From: Mediterraneibacter massiliensis
Lineage (GTDB): Bacteria; Bacillota; Clostridia; Lachnospirales; Lachnospiraceae
NCBI RefSeq assembly: GCF_001487105.1
Contig: NZ_LN913001.1
Span: forward strand, 1 to 64,000
Length of the DNA: 64,000 nucleotides
Direction: 5' to 3'
Position 1 is the first letter of the stretch; every line of letters begins with the position of its first letter. The translations under genes and the position numbers were made by a program. Below are positions 17,723 to 27,358 of the stretch, piece by piece. The notes under the pieces were generated by a model. The model saw nothing but the letters and a program-made list of their open reading frames with translations. It ran no database searches and had not been told where the DNA came from.

Positions 17723-20197
17723 CTAAAAAAACTGTCCTGACGGAACCTGTATTTTTTCTAATTTCCATATATCTTCCACATATTCTTCTATTGTCCTGTC
17801 TGAACTAAACTTACCGCTGCACGCAGTATTGAGAAGAGCCATTTTAGACCATCTTTGTTCATCCCGATATGCCTGCTCGACCTTTTTCTGCGCCTCTGCA
17901 TAAGAGCGGAAATCCTTTAATATAAAATATACATCCGGACGCGCAGTACACTGTGTATTCAATAAGGAATTATACAGATTCTTATACATATCATGATCGC
18001 CATTCGCATATGTTCCATCCATCAACTGATCAATGACTCGTTTTAGTTCCCAATCGTTAAAGTAAATATCTAAAGGATTATAGCCGCCATGATTTTCATA
18101 ATCAATGACTTCCTGGGAGCTTAAACCAAAAATAAACGCGTTGTCTTCTCCGACTTCCTGTACAATCTCTACATTAGCCCCATCCATTGTTCCAAGCGTG
18201 GGAGCGCCGTTCAGCATAAATTTCATGTTCCCGGTTCCAGATGCTTCTTTTGAAGCGGTAGAGATCTGTTCGCTTACATCTGCAGCGGCAAAAAGCAATT
18301 CTGCGTTGGATACACGGTAATCTTCTATAAATACGATCTTAAGTTTTCCATTGATACTCCTATCATTATTAACGACATCTGCAACCGAATTGATCAACTT
18401 GATCGTCTCCTTCGCACGCTGGTATCCTGCAGCCGCTTTTGCTCCAAAAATAAAAGTTCTTGGATAAAACGACATTTCCGGATGCTCCTTTATCTGGTTA
18501 TACAGATACATAATGTGCAGAATATTTAAAAACTGCCGCTTATATTCATGGAGACGTTTTACCTGTACATCAAAGATGGAACGGGGATCTACTTCGATTC
18601 CATTATGCTTCTTAATATATTCTGCCAGGCGTACTTTATTTTTATACTTGATCTGCATAAATTCCCGTCTTGCCTGCTCATCATTGACAAGAGGCTTCAA
18701 ATTTGCTATTTTCGACAGATCTGTGATCCAACCGTCCCCAATCCTATCTGTGATCCAGCCGGCAAGCAGCGGATTTCCATGTGCCAGAAAACGTCTCTGT
18801 GTGATACCGTTTGTCTTATTGTTAAATTTCTCTGGAAACATCTCATAGAAATCTTTCAATTCTTGGTGTTTCAAGATTTCCGTATGCAGCTTTGCCACAC
18901 CGTTTACGGAAAAACCAGAAATGATCGCCATATTTGCCATTCTCACCTGGCCATCCATAAGAATTGCCATCTTCTTGACTTTTTCTTCATTGCCCGGATA
19001 TTTCGCTCTCACCTGAATAAGAAACCGGCGGTCTATCTCCTGTACGATCTGGTAAATACGCGGCAAAAGACGGGAAAATAAATCAATGGGCCATTTTTCC
19101 AACGCTTCTGCCATAATCGTATGGTTTGTGTAAGCACAGGTTTTGGATGTAACTTCCCATGCTTCTTCCCAGTTTAGTCCTTCCTCATCGATCAGCAGGC
19201 GCATTAACTCCGGAACTGCTACCGTCGGATGTGTATCATTCATCTGAATGACCACCTTCTCGTATAATTTCCGGATATCACTGTGCCTCTTCTTGTATTT
19301 TGCTATCATTGCCTGCAGACTTGCGGAAATAAAGAAATACTGCTGTTTTAAACGTAATTCTTTGCCGGAATAGTGATTATCATTCGGATAAAGGACATCT
19401 ACGATCAATTTCGCCAGATTTTCCTGCTCTACCGCCTTGTGATAATTTCCTCTGTCAAATTCATCCAGCTGAAAATCGGTGATCGCCTTTGCATCCCATA
19501 CACGCAAAGTATTCACTACATGATTTCCATATCCGACAATAGGCATATCATAGGGAATCGCCAAAACAGATTCATAATTCTCCTGGATAAATATATCCTT
19601 CCCTGTCTCCGGATCTTTCTCGAACCGGATATTACCGCCAAACCGTACTTCTTTTGCGTATTCTTCTCTCCTCAACTCAAATGGATTTCCCTCTTTGAGC
19701 CAATTGTCCGGTTCTTCTACCTGGTATCCATTTTCGATCTTCTGCTTAAACATACCGTAACGATAACGGATCCCGCAGCCATACGCCGGATAATTCAATG
19801 TAGAAAGGGAATCTAAAAAGCAGGCGGCAAGACGGCCTAAGCCGCCGTTGCCAAGAGCCGGATCCGGCTCTTCATCCTCGATCACATTTAAGTCTATGTT
19901 CATCTCCGCAAGCGCTTCTTTTACTTCTCCGTATGCAGTCATATTAATCAGGTTATTTCCAAGAGCGCGCCCCATCAGAAATTCCATAGACATATAGTAA
20001 ACTGTCTTCGCATCCGCCTCGTCATATGCCTTCTGCGTCGCCAGCCAGTCATCAATGATCACTTCTTTTACCGCATAGGAAACAGCCTGAAATATCTGCT
20101 GCGGCGTAGCCTCGTCTATCGTTTTGCGATAAAGGGTCTTCACGTTATCTTTTACTGCTGTTTTAAATGTTTCTTTTTCAAATCTTTTACCATACAT
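17723..20197 (-). CDS. glgP: Glycogen/starch/alpha-glucan phosphorylase
   Basis: 824 aa GT35 phosphorylase releasing glucose 1-phosphate from alpha-1,4-glucans. The PLP-lysine region EASGTGNMKFMLNG and the N-terminal GNGGLGRLAACFLDS are canonical, and RYRYGMFKQ and NDTHPTVAVPEL are also conserved. Length is standard. The start is just 5 nt from the ileS stop, so both may share a transcript driven from the T-box promoter, an unusual pairing of functions but common as simple adjacency. Confidence 0.97.
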   Translation of the reverse strand: MYGKRFEKETFKTAVKDNVKTLYRKTIDEATPQQIFQAVSYAVKEVIIDDWLATQKAYDEADAKTVYYMSMEFLMGRALGNNLINMTAYGEVKEALAEMNIDLNVIEDEEPDPALGNGGLGRLAACFLDSLSTLNYPAYGCGIRYRYGMFKQKIENGYQVEEPDNWLKEGNPFELRREEYAKEVRFGGNIRFEKDPETGKDIFIQENYESVLAIPYDMPIVGYGNHVVNTLRVWDAKAITDFQLDEFDRGNYHKAVEQENLAKLIVDVLYPNDNHYSGKELRLKQQYFFISASLQAMIAKYKKRHSDIRKLYEKVVIQMNDTHPTVAVPELMRLLIDEEGLNWEEAWEVTSKTCAYTNHTIMAEALEKWPIDLFSRLLPRIYQIVQEIDRRFLIQVRAKYPGNEEKVKKMAILMDGQVRMANMAIISGFSVNGVAKLHTEILKHQELKDFYEMFPEKFNNKTNGITQRRFLAHGNPLLAGWITDRIGDGWITDLSKIANLKPLVNDEQARREFMQIKYKNKVRLAEYIKKHNGIEVDPRSIFDVQVKRLHEYKRQFLNILHIMYLYNQIKEHPEMSFYPRTFIFGAKAAAGYQRAKETIKLINSVADVVNNDRSINGKLKIVFIEDYRVSNAELLFAAADVSEQISTASKEASGTGNMKFMLNGAPTLGTMDGANVEIVQEVGEDNAFIFGLSSQEVIDYENHGGYNPLDIYFNDWELKRVIDQLMDGTYANGDHDMYKNLYNSLLNTQCTARPDVYFILKDFRSYAEAQKKVEQAYRDEQRWSKMALLNTACSGKFSSDRTIEEYVEDIWKLEKIQVPSGQFF

Positions 20198-20202
20198 ATA
20201 TG

Positions 20203-23200
20203 TTACATATCCTCTCTCTCAACGCCCATTGTAACGGCTTCTCCATTGATCTTCCACTCTTTTACATAACCGGAAGGCTGTGTATTTACAACACTTTTTG
20301 CCAATACTTCCCCGCCGATAGACGTATTATATTTTGCAAAGATCTCCTCGGCTTTCTGACTTCCTTTGTAAGTCAGGCAGATCCTATCCATAACTTCAAA
20401 ATCTGCTTCCTTACGCATTGTCTGGACTTTGCTGATGATTTCTCTCACAAATCCTTCTTCTAAAAGTTCTTCTGTCAGATTTGTGTCCAGTACGACCGTG
20501 ATGCCGTTATCATTTTCTGAAACATATCCATCGATCTGTGCTGTATCGATCAGTAAGTCTTCCTTAAATAGCGTGATCTCCTGTTCATTCACATACAGCT
20601 TCAGCGCGCCGGTCTCATTTATCTCATCCATAGCCGCGTTTCCATCTACTGCGTCAAGCGCCGCTTTGATCCCGCCTAACATTTTACCATATTTAGGACC
20701 TACGGTCTTTAACTGCGGTTTAAAACTATATGAAGTAAATTCTCTGACATCCTCTGTAAATTTTACATTCTTTACATTTAGCTCATCTGTCACAATATCC
20801 TGGTAGAATTCCGGAAGTGTAAATCCCGCTTTTACAAACATCTGTCCGATCGGCTGACGGTTTTTGATATTAGATGCATTTCTGCATGCACGCCCCATAA
20901 CGACTAATTTCAGAACATTTTCCATATTCGCTTCCAGATCTGCGTCAATATATTTTTCTTCCGCAACAGGGAAATCGCACAAATGTATACTTTCCGGAGC
21001 CGTCTTATCAATACTTCTTACAAGATTTTGATAGATTTCTTCGGTCATAAACGGAATCATCGGAGCAGCTACTTTGGAAACTGTGACAAGCGCTGTGTAC
21101 AATGTCATATATGCATTAATTTTATCCTGTTCCATTCCTTTTGCCCAGAAACGTTCGCGGCTTCTTCTTACATACCAGTTACTCATATCATCTACAAATT
21201 CTTGCAGCGCTCTTGCCGATTCCGGAATCCGGTAATTGGCAAGATTTTCATCTACTGTGCGGATCAACGTATTTAGTTTAGACAAAAGCCATTTATCCAT
21301 AACAGATAATTTTTCATATTCTAATGTATATTTTGTAGCGTCAAACTCATCTATATTCGCATAAAGTACGAAAAATGCATACGTGTTCCACAATGTTCCC
21401 ATAAATTTGCGCTGTCCTTCCGTCACCGCCTTACCATGGAAACGGTTTGGAAGCCAAGGAGCGCTGTTGACATAGAAATACCAACGGATCGCATCTGCTC
21501 CGTATGTCTCCAACGCATCAAACGGATCTACGGCATTTCCCTTAGACTTACTCATCTTCTGTCCATTTTCATCCTGCACATGCCCCAACACGATAACATT
21601 TTTGTATGGCGCTTTATTAAATAAGAGCGTAGAAATAGCCAGAAGAGAATAGAACCAACCACGCGTCTGATCTACTGCTTCGGAAATAAAATCTGCCGGG
21701 AACTGCTGTTTAAATATCTCTTCATTTTCAAATGGATAGTGGTGCTGTGCAAATGGCATAGAGCCGCTGTCAAACCAGCAGTCGATCACTTCCGGCACTC
21801 GGCGCATCTGTTTTCCACATTCCGGACAAGTAATCGTCACATCATCAATATACGGACGATGCAGTTCTATATCTTCCGGACAATTTGGAGACATCTCTTT
21901 TAACTCTGCGATACTTCCCACAGAATGCATATGTCCACATTCACATTCCCATATATTCAGCGGAGTTCCCCAGTAGCGGTTTCTGCTGATCCCCCAGTCC
22001 TGAACATTTTCCAGCCAATCTCCGAAACGTCCCTTTCCAATGCTTTCCGGGATCCAGTTGATCGTGTTGTTATTGGCAATCAGATCTTCTTTTACTGCTG
22101 TCATCTTGATAAACCAAGACTCACGTGCATAATAAATAAGCGGTGTGTCGCATCTCCAGCAATGCGGATAACTATGCTCGAATTTTGGAGCATCCAAAAG
22201 CAGTCCTCTTTCATCCAGATCTTTTAAAACCATAGGATCTGCTTTTTTCACAAATACGCCTGCAAATGGAGTCGTCTCTCCCATATTTCCTTTTTCATCT
22301 ACAAGCTGCACAAATGGCAGATCATATTTTCTTCCTACACTGGCATCATCTTCACCGAATGCCGGCGCAATATGCACAATACCTGTACCGTCTGTCATCG
22401 TTACGTAGGTATCGCATACGACAAAGAAGGCTTTCTTCTTTTGTTTCTCTGCGCTATCTGCAGCACACTGATAAAGAGGCTCATATTCTTTATATTCCAG
22501 ATCTGTTCCCACATATGTCTCTAATACTTCATAGGCAGGTTTTCCTTCTTCTGATAGTTTTCCGAGTACTTTATCGGCAAGCGCTTCTGCAATATAGTAT
22601 ACCCGCCCGTCTGCTGCCTTTACCTTCAGATAGACTTCCGAAGGATGTACACACAAAGCCAAGTTGGACGGCAAAGTCCAAGGCGTCGTCGTCCATGCAA
22701 GGATATATGCATCCTCGTTTTTTACTTTAAATCTTACGATCGCAGAACGTTCTTTTACATCCTTGTAGCCCTGTGCCACTTCCTGTGCCGAAAGCGGTGT
22801 CCCGCAGCGCGGACAGTAAGGTACGATCTTGAAGCCTTTATAGAGCAGCTTTTTATCCCAGATCTGTTTTAATGCCCACCATTCAGACTCGATGAAATTA
22901 TTGTCATATGTGACATATGGATGTTCCATATCCGCCCAGAAACCAACCGTACTAGAGAAGTCTTCCCACATACCTTTGTATTTCCATACACTCTCTTTAC
23001 ATTTGTCGATAAACGGTTCCAGACCATATTCTTCGATCTGGTCTTTTCCGTCTAATCCCAGCAGCTTCTCTACTTCCAGCTCTACCGGCAGACCATGTGT
23101 ATCCCATCCCGCTTTTCTTGGAACCATACTCCCTTTCATTGTACGGTATCTTGGGATCATATCTTTGATCACACGGGTCAGCACATGTCCAATATGGGGT

Positions 23201-23358
23201 TTTCCATTTGCTGTCGGAGGTCCATCATAGAATGTATACTCCGGACAGCCTTCTCTTTCTTCCATGCTCTTCTGGAATATCTGGTTATCCGCCCAAAACT
23301 TTTCAATTTCTTTTTCTCTTTCTACAAAATTCATGTCTGTGGAAACTTTCTTATACAT
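20203..23358 (-). CDS. ileS: Isoleucine-tRNA ligase, long (type 2-like) form
   Basis: 1051 aa. The class I signatures are GKPHIGHV (HIGH) and KMSKSKGN, and the editing domain lies between about 190 and 400. The sequence ends with a beta-rich domain and WKINGEAVTMGVERE, without the C-terminal Cys-rich zinc motif of type 1 enzymes, and the N-terminal GPPTANGKPHIGH/RYRTMKG wording matches type 2 enzymes. Type 2 IleRS is associated with low mupirocin sensitivity. Expression is controlled by an upstream T-box leader. Confidence 0.95.
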   Translation of the reverse strand: MYKKVSTDMNFVEREKEIEKFWADNQIFQKSMEEREGCPEYTFYDGPPTANGKPHIGHVLTRVIKDMIPRYRTMKGSMVPRKAGWDTHGLPVELEVEKLLGLDGKDQIEEYGLEPFIDKCKESVWKYKGMWEDFSSTVGFWADMEHPYVTYDNNFIESEWWALKQIWDKKLLYKGFKIVPYCPRCGTPLSAQEVAQGYKDVKERSAIVRFKVKNEDAYILAWTTTPWTLPSNLALCVHPSEVYLKVKAADGRVYYIAEALADKVLGKLSEEGKPAYEVLETYVGTDLEYKEYEPLYQCAADSAEKQKKKAFFVVCDTYVTMTDGTGIVHIAPAFGEDDASVGRKYDLPFVQLVDEKGNMGETTPFAGVFVKKADPMVLKDLDERGLLLDAPKFEHSYPHCWRCDTPLIYYARESWFIKMTAVKEDLIANNNTINWIPESIGKGRFGDWLENVQDWGISRNRYWGTPLNIWECECGHMHSVGSIAELKEMSPNCPEDIELHRPYIDDVTITCPECGKQMRRVPEVIDCWFDSGSMPFAQHHYPFENEEIFKQQFPADFISEAVDQTRGWFYSLLAISTLLFNKAPYKNVIVLGHVQDENGQKMSKSKGNAVDPFDALETYGADAIRWYFYVNSAPWLPNRFHGKAVTEGQRKFMGTLWNTYAFFVLYANIDEFDATKYTLEYEKLSVMDKWLLSKLNTLIRTVDENLANYRIPESARALQEFVDDMSNWYVRRSRERFWAKGMEQDKINAYMTLYTALVTVSKVAAPMIPFMTEEIYQNLVRSIDKTAPESIHLCDFPVAEEKYIDADLEANMENVLKLVVMGRACRNASNIKNRQPIGQMFVKAGFTLPEFYQDIVTDELNVKNVKFTEDVREFTSYSFKPQLKTVGPKYGKMLGGIKAALDAVDGNAAMDEINETGALKLYVNEQEITLFKEDLLIDTAQIDGYVSENDNGITVVLDTNLTEELLEEGFVREIISKVQTMRKEADFEVMDRICLTYKGSQKAEEIFAKYNTSIGGEVLAKSVVNTQPSGYVKEWKINGEAVTMGVEREDM

Positions 23359-23476
23359 TTTCTTCTTCCTTTCTTTGCGCCAAGCGGATCGCTTGCGGCA
23401 TGTTACATCTTCACACGAGTGCGCCTCCTTGCGGAGCCTTTTTATTTCATAGGAAGCAAATCCCTATGGAATAAAA

Positions 23477-23802
23477 AAGACCTTCGCCCTGTAATAGGAC
23501 GAAAGCCTTCTGCTTACGTTTCACCACCTGTTACGACATACTTAAACCTGACGGTTTGTATATGTGTCCCTCATAACGCCGGAACCTGCGTCAGTCTCTA
23601 CTCCTTCTTCGTTTTCTGCAAAAGAAAATCTTTCGTTTCGAGAACTGCGGCTCAAAAGTGATATTCGAAAATATCCTACTGGTACCAGGCTTTCACCCTC
23701 CCCGGCTCGCTTTAACGTTCAAATATAGTCTACTGTCTTTGTCACAGCCTTTTCTTTCTGTTTATACATGGTTATTATAAGTAGAATATTAAAAATAGTC
23801 AA
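23477..23802 (-). promoter_or_regulatory. Promoter and T-box leader of ileS (Ile specifier)
   Basis: Minus-strand promoter: TTGACT (23797-23802), 17 bp, TATAAT (23774-23779). The leader then shows Stem I (AGCCGGGGAGGGTGAAAGCC, CCAGTA, then GAATATCAC with AUC as likely specifier codon), the T-box-like AGGTGGTGAAACG near 23519-23531, and a terminator stem (23479-23512) with T-run. Uncharged tRNA-Ile would stabilise the antiterminator and switch on ileS. Confidence 0.9.
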
Positions 23803-23828
23803 GAGTATAAACACGTTATTTCCATACA

Positions 23829-25217
23829 TTATGCATGTGGAATATTCGTAAACTCACTGATCTCCCTGTTTATTGTACATAAATCTTCCACGGACAAATC
23901 ATGGATATCCTCATGTCCTGTAATTCTGGAGAACATTTTTAATTCTTCCAGAGAAACGTTTAAGAAATTTGCCACTCTGGCTGCCGCCGCATCTTCATGC
24001 AGACGAGATCTCAATTCCTTATCCTGTGTCGCAACACCCATAGGGCACATTCCCGTCCCACAGATCTTATACTGTTGGCATGCCATTGCGATCAGAGCCG
24101 CAGAAGCAACTGCCACAGCATCTGCCCCCATGGCGATCGCCTTGGCAAAATCAGAAGATACACGCAGGCCTCCTGTAATGATCAGACTAATATCTGAATG
24201 GATACTGTCAAGGTATTTCCTGGCTCTGTATAATGCGTAAATCGTCGGAACGCTTGCACTATCTCTTAATAATTTGGGGGAAGAACCTGTTGCGCCTCCT
24301 CTTCCATCTATCGTGATAAAATCCGGTTCTGCATACACACAAAAAGCTAAATCTCTCTCTATCCTTCCTGCTGCGATCTTCACTCCTATGGGTCTTCCCT
24401 CAGAAGCATATCTTAACTGACTGATCAAGTTCTTTAAATCTTCCTTTGTCTCAACGCCCGGAAATCTCGCAGGTGCAATAATATCTTTTCCTATCGGTTT
24501 ATTTCTTATTTCACTGATTTCTTTCGTTACTTTTTCACCCGGCAGGTGTCCTCCCATTCCCGGCTTTGTACCCTGTCCGATCTTGATCTCAATTGCATCC
24601 GCCTTCTGCAGATTTTCTGGAGTAACGCTATACAGGTTTCCTACATATTCAAAAATGTACTTGTCCGCCGCCTCCATCTCTTCCGGAAGAATACCTCCCT
24701 CTCCTGAGCACATAGCAGTGTGGGCCATAGCAGAGCCTTTTGCAAGGGATATCTTTGCCTCTCTTGAAAGGGCTCCAAAGGACATGTGGGAAATGTAAAC
24801 CGGATTTTTCAGGATAAGAGGTTTACGTGCGTGCTTTCCGATCACCGTCTCTGTCCTCACCGCCGCACTCTCTTCTAAGGGCATAGGATCCAACTGTGCG
24901 CCTAATAAGAGAATATCATCCCAGTTTGGCATAGGCAGTTCTGTTCCCATAGAAGCCGAGATACTTTTCCCGGTCACTGCAATTTCATGGATTTCTTGCA
25001 TATATCTGCTGTCTTCATCCTGTCGGACGAATTCCTTTGGATATTCCAATTTTACTTCTTTCTTTTCTTGTACTTTTCCTGTTTTTTCCTCTTTATAAAC
25101 AGTAAACTTTTCTGTTGTCTGATGGCAGACCGGACATTCCTTTAACTCTGAAAAAGGGTTTCCTTCCAACTCTTCATCATAAATATACCCGCAAACACTG
25201 CATCTGTATCTTTTCAA
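23829..25217 (-). CDS. FMN-binding glutamate synthase-like protein with N-terminal rubredoxin
   Basis: 462 aa from a TTG start at 25217, which lies 9 nt after AGGAGG; the upstream extension lacks such a site. Residues 1-45 are a rubredoxin (CSVCGYIYDEE ... CPVC). The rest is the FMN-binding GltB-like barrel, with SFGALSREAKISLAKG, GQGTKPGMGGHLPG, DGRGGATGSSP and the cysteines of CGTGMCPMGVATQ for an iron-sulfur cluster. No glutaminase domain is present, so it is not a complete glutamate synthase; rubredoxin suggests electron input or output. The substrate is unknown. Confidence 0.88.
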   Translation of the reverse strand: MKRYRCSVCGYIYDEELEGNPFSELKECPVCHQTTEKFTVYKEEKTGKVQEKKEVKLEYPKEFVRQDEDSRYMQEIHEIAVTGKSISASMGTELPMPNWDDILLLGAQLDPMPLEESAAVRTETVIGKHARKPLILKNPVYISHMSFGALSREAKISLAKGSAMAHTAMCSGEGGILPEEMEAADKYIFEYVGNLYSVTPENLQKADAIEIKIGQGTKPGMGGHLPGEKVTKEISEIRNKPIGKDIIAPARFPGVETKEDLKNLISQLRYASEGRPIGVKIAAGRIERDLAFCVYAEPDFITIDGRGGATGSSPKLLRDSASVPTIYALYRARKYLDSIHSDISLIITGGLRVSSDFAKAIAMGADAVAVASAALIAMACQQYKICGTGMCPMGVATQDKELRSRLHEDAAAARVANFLNVSLEELKMFSRITGHEDIHDLSVEDLCTINREISEFTNIPHA

Positions 25218-25728
25218 TGACCTTATCCTCCTTTCGGCTCCATCTATATAGAAACTGCACAACTACTTATTTCCATTTTATCATAAGTATCCTGTGCTGA
25301 CCACTTATGAAACATCATTCCAAAAGTTTGACAACAGCTTTTGATTCCGGGTCGCTCAAATTTATATTTTTTGTTGTAGTTTATCTTTTGTTGTGTTAGA
25401 GTGAAAGTATCTTTTTAGATGCGCATCTAGAAAAAAATTTTGTGTTTTTCTAAAACACAGTCTGATGATCTGCTTTATACAGATCATTCTATATTTATCC
25501 AGTTACTGGAACGTCGGTATATCCGGATCTTTATCCGGGATATTCGCAAACATTTACCCAAAGAAACAAGATCACATACCTGTGCCGGACAAATTTTTTC
25601 AGTGTCATGCCACACGTAGATGCAGGAAAATATATGTCGCTGAAATGAAAATCCACGTCGCAGGCAATTTAGGGAAAAGTGTTGTAAACCAGTGGGCTTT
25701 TCCCTATAATGGAAGGAGAAAAGTACAT
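25218..25728. other. Intergenic region before the Rpn-type gene
   Basis: About 500 bp without a credible gene. The reading frame of the following nuclease is open upstream to 25465, but this part has no ribosome binding site and low coding character. A palindrome AGATGCGCATCT lies near 25418. I see no riboswitch. Confidence 0.4.
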
Positions 25729-26601
25729 ATGGAACAAAGACAAAAACCATTGAAGGATTTGAACCTATTGGATCGTTTTTTATTCGCACAGGCGGCGGAC
25801 GACCCGGATACTATGCGGGATATACTGGAGATCATCTTAGGCAAAGAAGTCGTATTAAAACTGCTTCCCCAGACGGAAAAGGAACAGCGCACCCATCCTC
25901 TGAATCGCTATGTGCGGCTGGATGTATGGGCAATGGATGAGCAGGACACGGTCTATAACACAGAAGTCCAACAGAAGAATACAGGAAACCTTCCAAAACG
26001 AAGTCGCTTCTACCAAGCATTGATCGACTCGAATCTATTAACTCCGGGAAATGTAGGCTTCCACAAATTAAATCCCGTGTATATCATCCTGATCTGTCCC
26101 TTTGACCTGTTCGGCTACGGGCTGTACCGCTATACCTTCCGCATGCAGTGTGAAGAGGTGCCGGAACTTTCTCTGGGAGACAACGCTGTCCGTATCTTCC
26201 TAAACACACATGGAAAGAATGCAGAAGGTGTGTCAGAAGAACTGGTAGATCTCCTCAAGTATATGGAGCACACCACGGAAGAAGTAAGCAGAACTTGCGC
26301 CAGCGAACGGATCCATAAGATCCAGAAACGCATCCGGGCGATCAAATCCAGTGAAAAGATCGGGGTGAAGTATATGCAGGCTTGGGAAGAAAAAATTATA
26401 GAACGAAATGAAGCGCGCGAAGAAGGTATTCGCGAAGGTCATGCTTCCGGATTAAAAGAGGGGCTGGCACAGGGCGGACTGCAAAAACTAGAGGAATTGG
26501 TAAAAAAGAAAGTCCAAAAGGGATATTCTGCAGAAGAAATCGCAGAAATGTTGGAAACAGATATAGAAACCGTCCAGAAATTCATAAAAAATAAAATATA
26601 A
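25729..26601 (+). CDS. Rpn/PD-(D/E)XK family nuclease-transposase-like protein
   Basis: 290 aa from ATG 25729, 6 nt after GGAAGGAG. It resembles the Rpn/PDDEXK_2 family: LDRFLFAQAADDPDTMRDIL, then RYVRLDVWAMDEQDTVYNTEVQQK, where the D and ExQ form the catalytic core. The C-terminus is a helical, coiled-coil-like tail with REEGIREG repeats and a YSAEEIAEMLE helix. Members promote RecA-independent recombination and are often multicopy. It is lone on the plus strand and is followed by an array of long hairpins. Confidence 0.88.
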   Translation: MEQRQKPLKDLNLLDRFLFAQAADDPDTMRDILEIILGKEVVLKLLPQTEKEQRTHPLNRYVRLDVWAMDEQDTVYNTEVQQKNTGNLPKRSRFYQALIDSNLLTPGNVGFHKLNPVYIILICPFDLFGYGLYRYTFRMQCEEVPELSLGDNAVRIFLNTHGKNAEGVSEELVDLLKYMEHTTEEVSRTCASERIHKIQKRIRAIKSSEKIGVKYMQAWEEKIIERNEAREEGIREGHASGLKEGLAQGGLQKLEELVKKKVQKGYSAEEIAEMLETDIETVQKFIKNKI

Positions 26602-26659
26602 ATTTAACTGACGAACTGCCTTATAGAGAAAGAGTAAAATTTATTATAGAAGGTACGCA

Positions 26660-26837
26660 AAGAACCACTATGTCAGAACACAGGACAGGACCCGCTTTAC
26701 CTCATCCGTTCGAGTGATTCTAAGCACAGAACATCGACGTGTCCATTGGAACACGCAGATGTACTGCGCTAAGAACCAGGCGAACTGTATTCGGAACGCT
26801 CCTGTCAATGCCCTGCTTATCTGACATAGTGGTTCTT
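26660..26837. repeat. Long imperfect hairpin 1
   Basis: A perfect 18-bp terminal inverted repeat (AGAACCACTATGTCAG at 26661-26676 with its complement at 26821-26836) encloses further nested pairing, so the 178-bp unit is largely one imperfect palindrome. It contains no credible coding frame. Confidence 0.75.
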
Positions 26838-26912
26838 CGCTGTCTCTTCCAATCAGAAGTTTCACTCCACTATCAGAAGGTAGATTCCTCAATTAAATTT
26901 CAGAAAAAAAGA

Positions 26913-26990
26913 CGACTTCACGTTGTTGTACATCTCCAATCGGAAGGGAATAGATACTTCTGCTTGGAAGTTTGTAGCAGCGTGAAGTCG
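26913..26990. repeat. Long imperfect hairpin 2
   Basis: CGACTTCACG (26913-26922) pairs with CGTGAAGTCG (26981-26990), with continuing imperfect pairing inside. An A-run before and a T-run after make it also look like a bidirectional terminator. Confidence 0.7.
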
Positions 26991-27033
26991 ATTTTTTAAA
27001 ACAGGAACATGAACTTAAGCGGCGAAAGTGTAT

Positions 27034-27172
27034 GCATGAAATGTGCACTCATTCGAGCATATCGCAACACATGCCTTTCAGGCAGGCGTGCTATGCACGA
27101 TAAGGTATGTTTTGCGTGAGCGAGGAATTTCGGTGCAACCCTGACGAGCGATGTAAAATACACATTTCATGC
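27034..27172. repeat. Long imperfect hairpin 3
   Basis: GCATGAAATGTG (27034-27045) is exactly complementary to CACATTTCATGC (27161-27172); the 115-bp interior has weaker self-complementarity. Confidence 0.6.
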
Positions 27173-27256
27173 GCCCTTTTGTCGTTTGACTTCCTATTTC
27201 TTTTGAACGCTTCCGCAGTGTCAGCTCAATTTCGCTTCCGCTTCATTTCGCTATCG

Positions 27257-27341
27257 GCAGTCGCCGAATGAAAAGGAACAGTTCACACCCTATTTACATG
27301 CAAGCATGACACAGGGCATGAACTGTTCCTTTTCGCACTGC
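27257..27341. repeat. Long imperfect hairpin 4
   Basis: AAAAGGAACAGTTCA (27271-27285) is exactly complementary to 27319-27333, with outer GCAGT/ACTGC pairing. It lies just downstream of the D,D-carboxypeptidase stop and could also act as its terminator. Confidence 0.7.
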
Positions 27342-27358
27342 TTGTTGCTACGTTAAAT

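Noticed and set aside
25465-25728. N-terminal extension of the Rpn-type protein
   Set aside because: Open frame but no ribosome binding site; the family start and a strong Shine-Dalgarno are at 25729.
26668-26999. Two small frames inside the hairpin array
   Set aside because: They run through the inverted repeats on opposite strands, without start signals; palindromic DNA gives such frames by chance.
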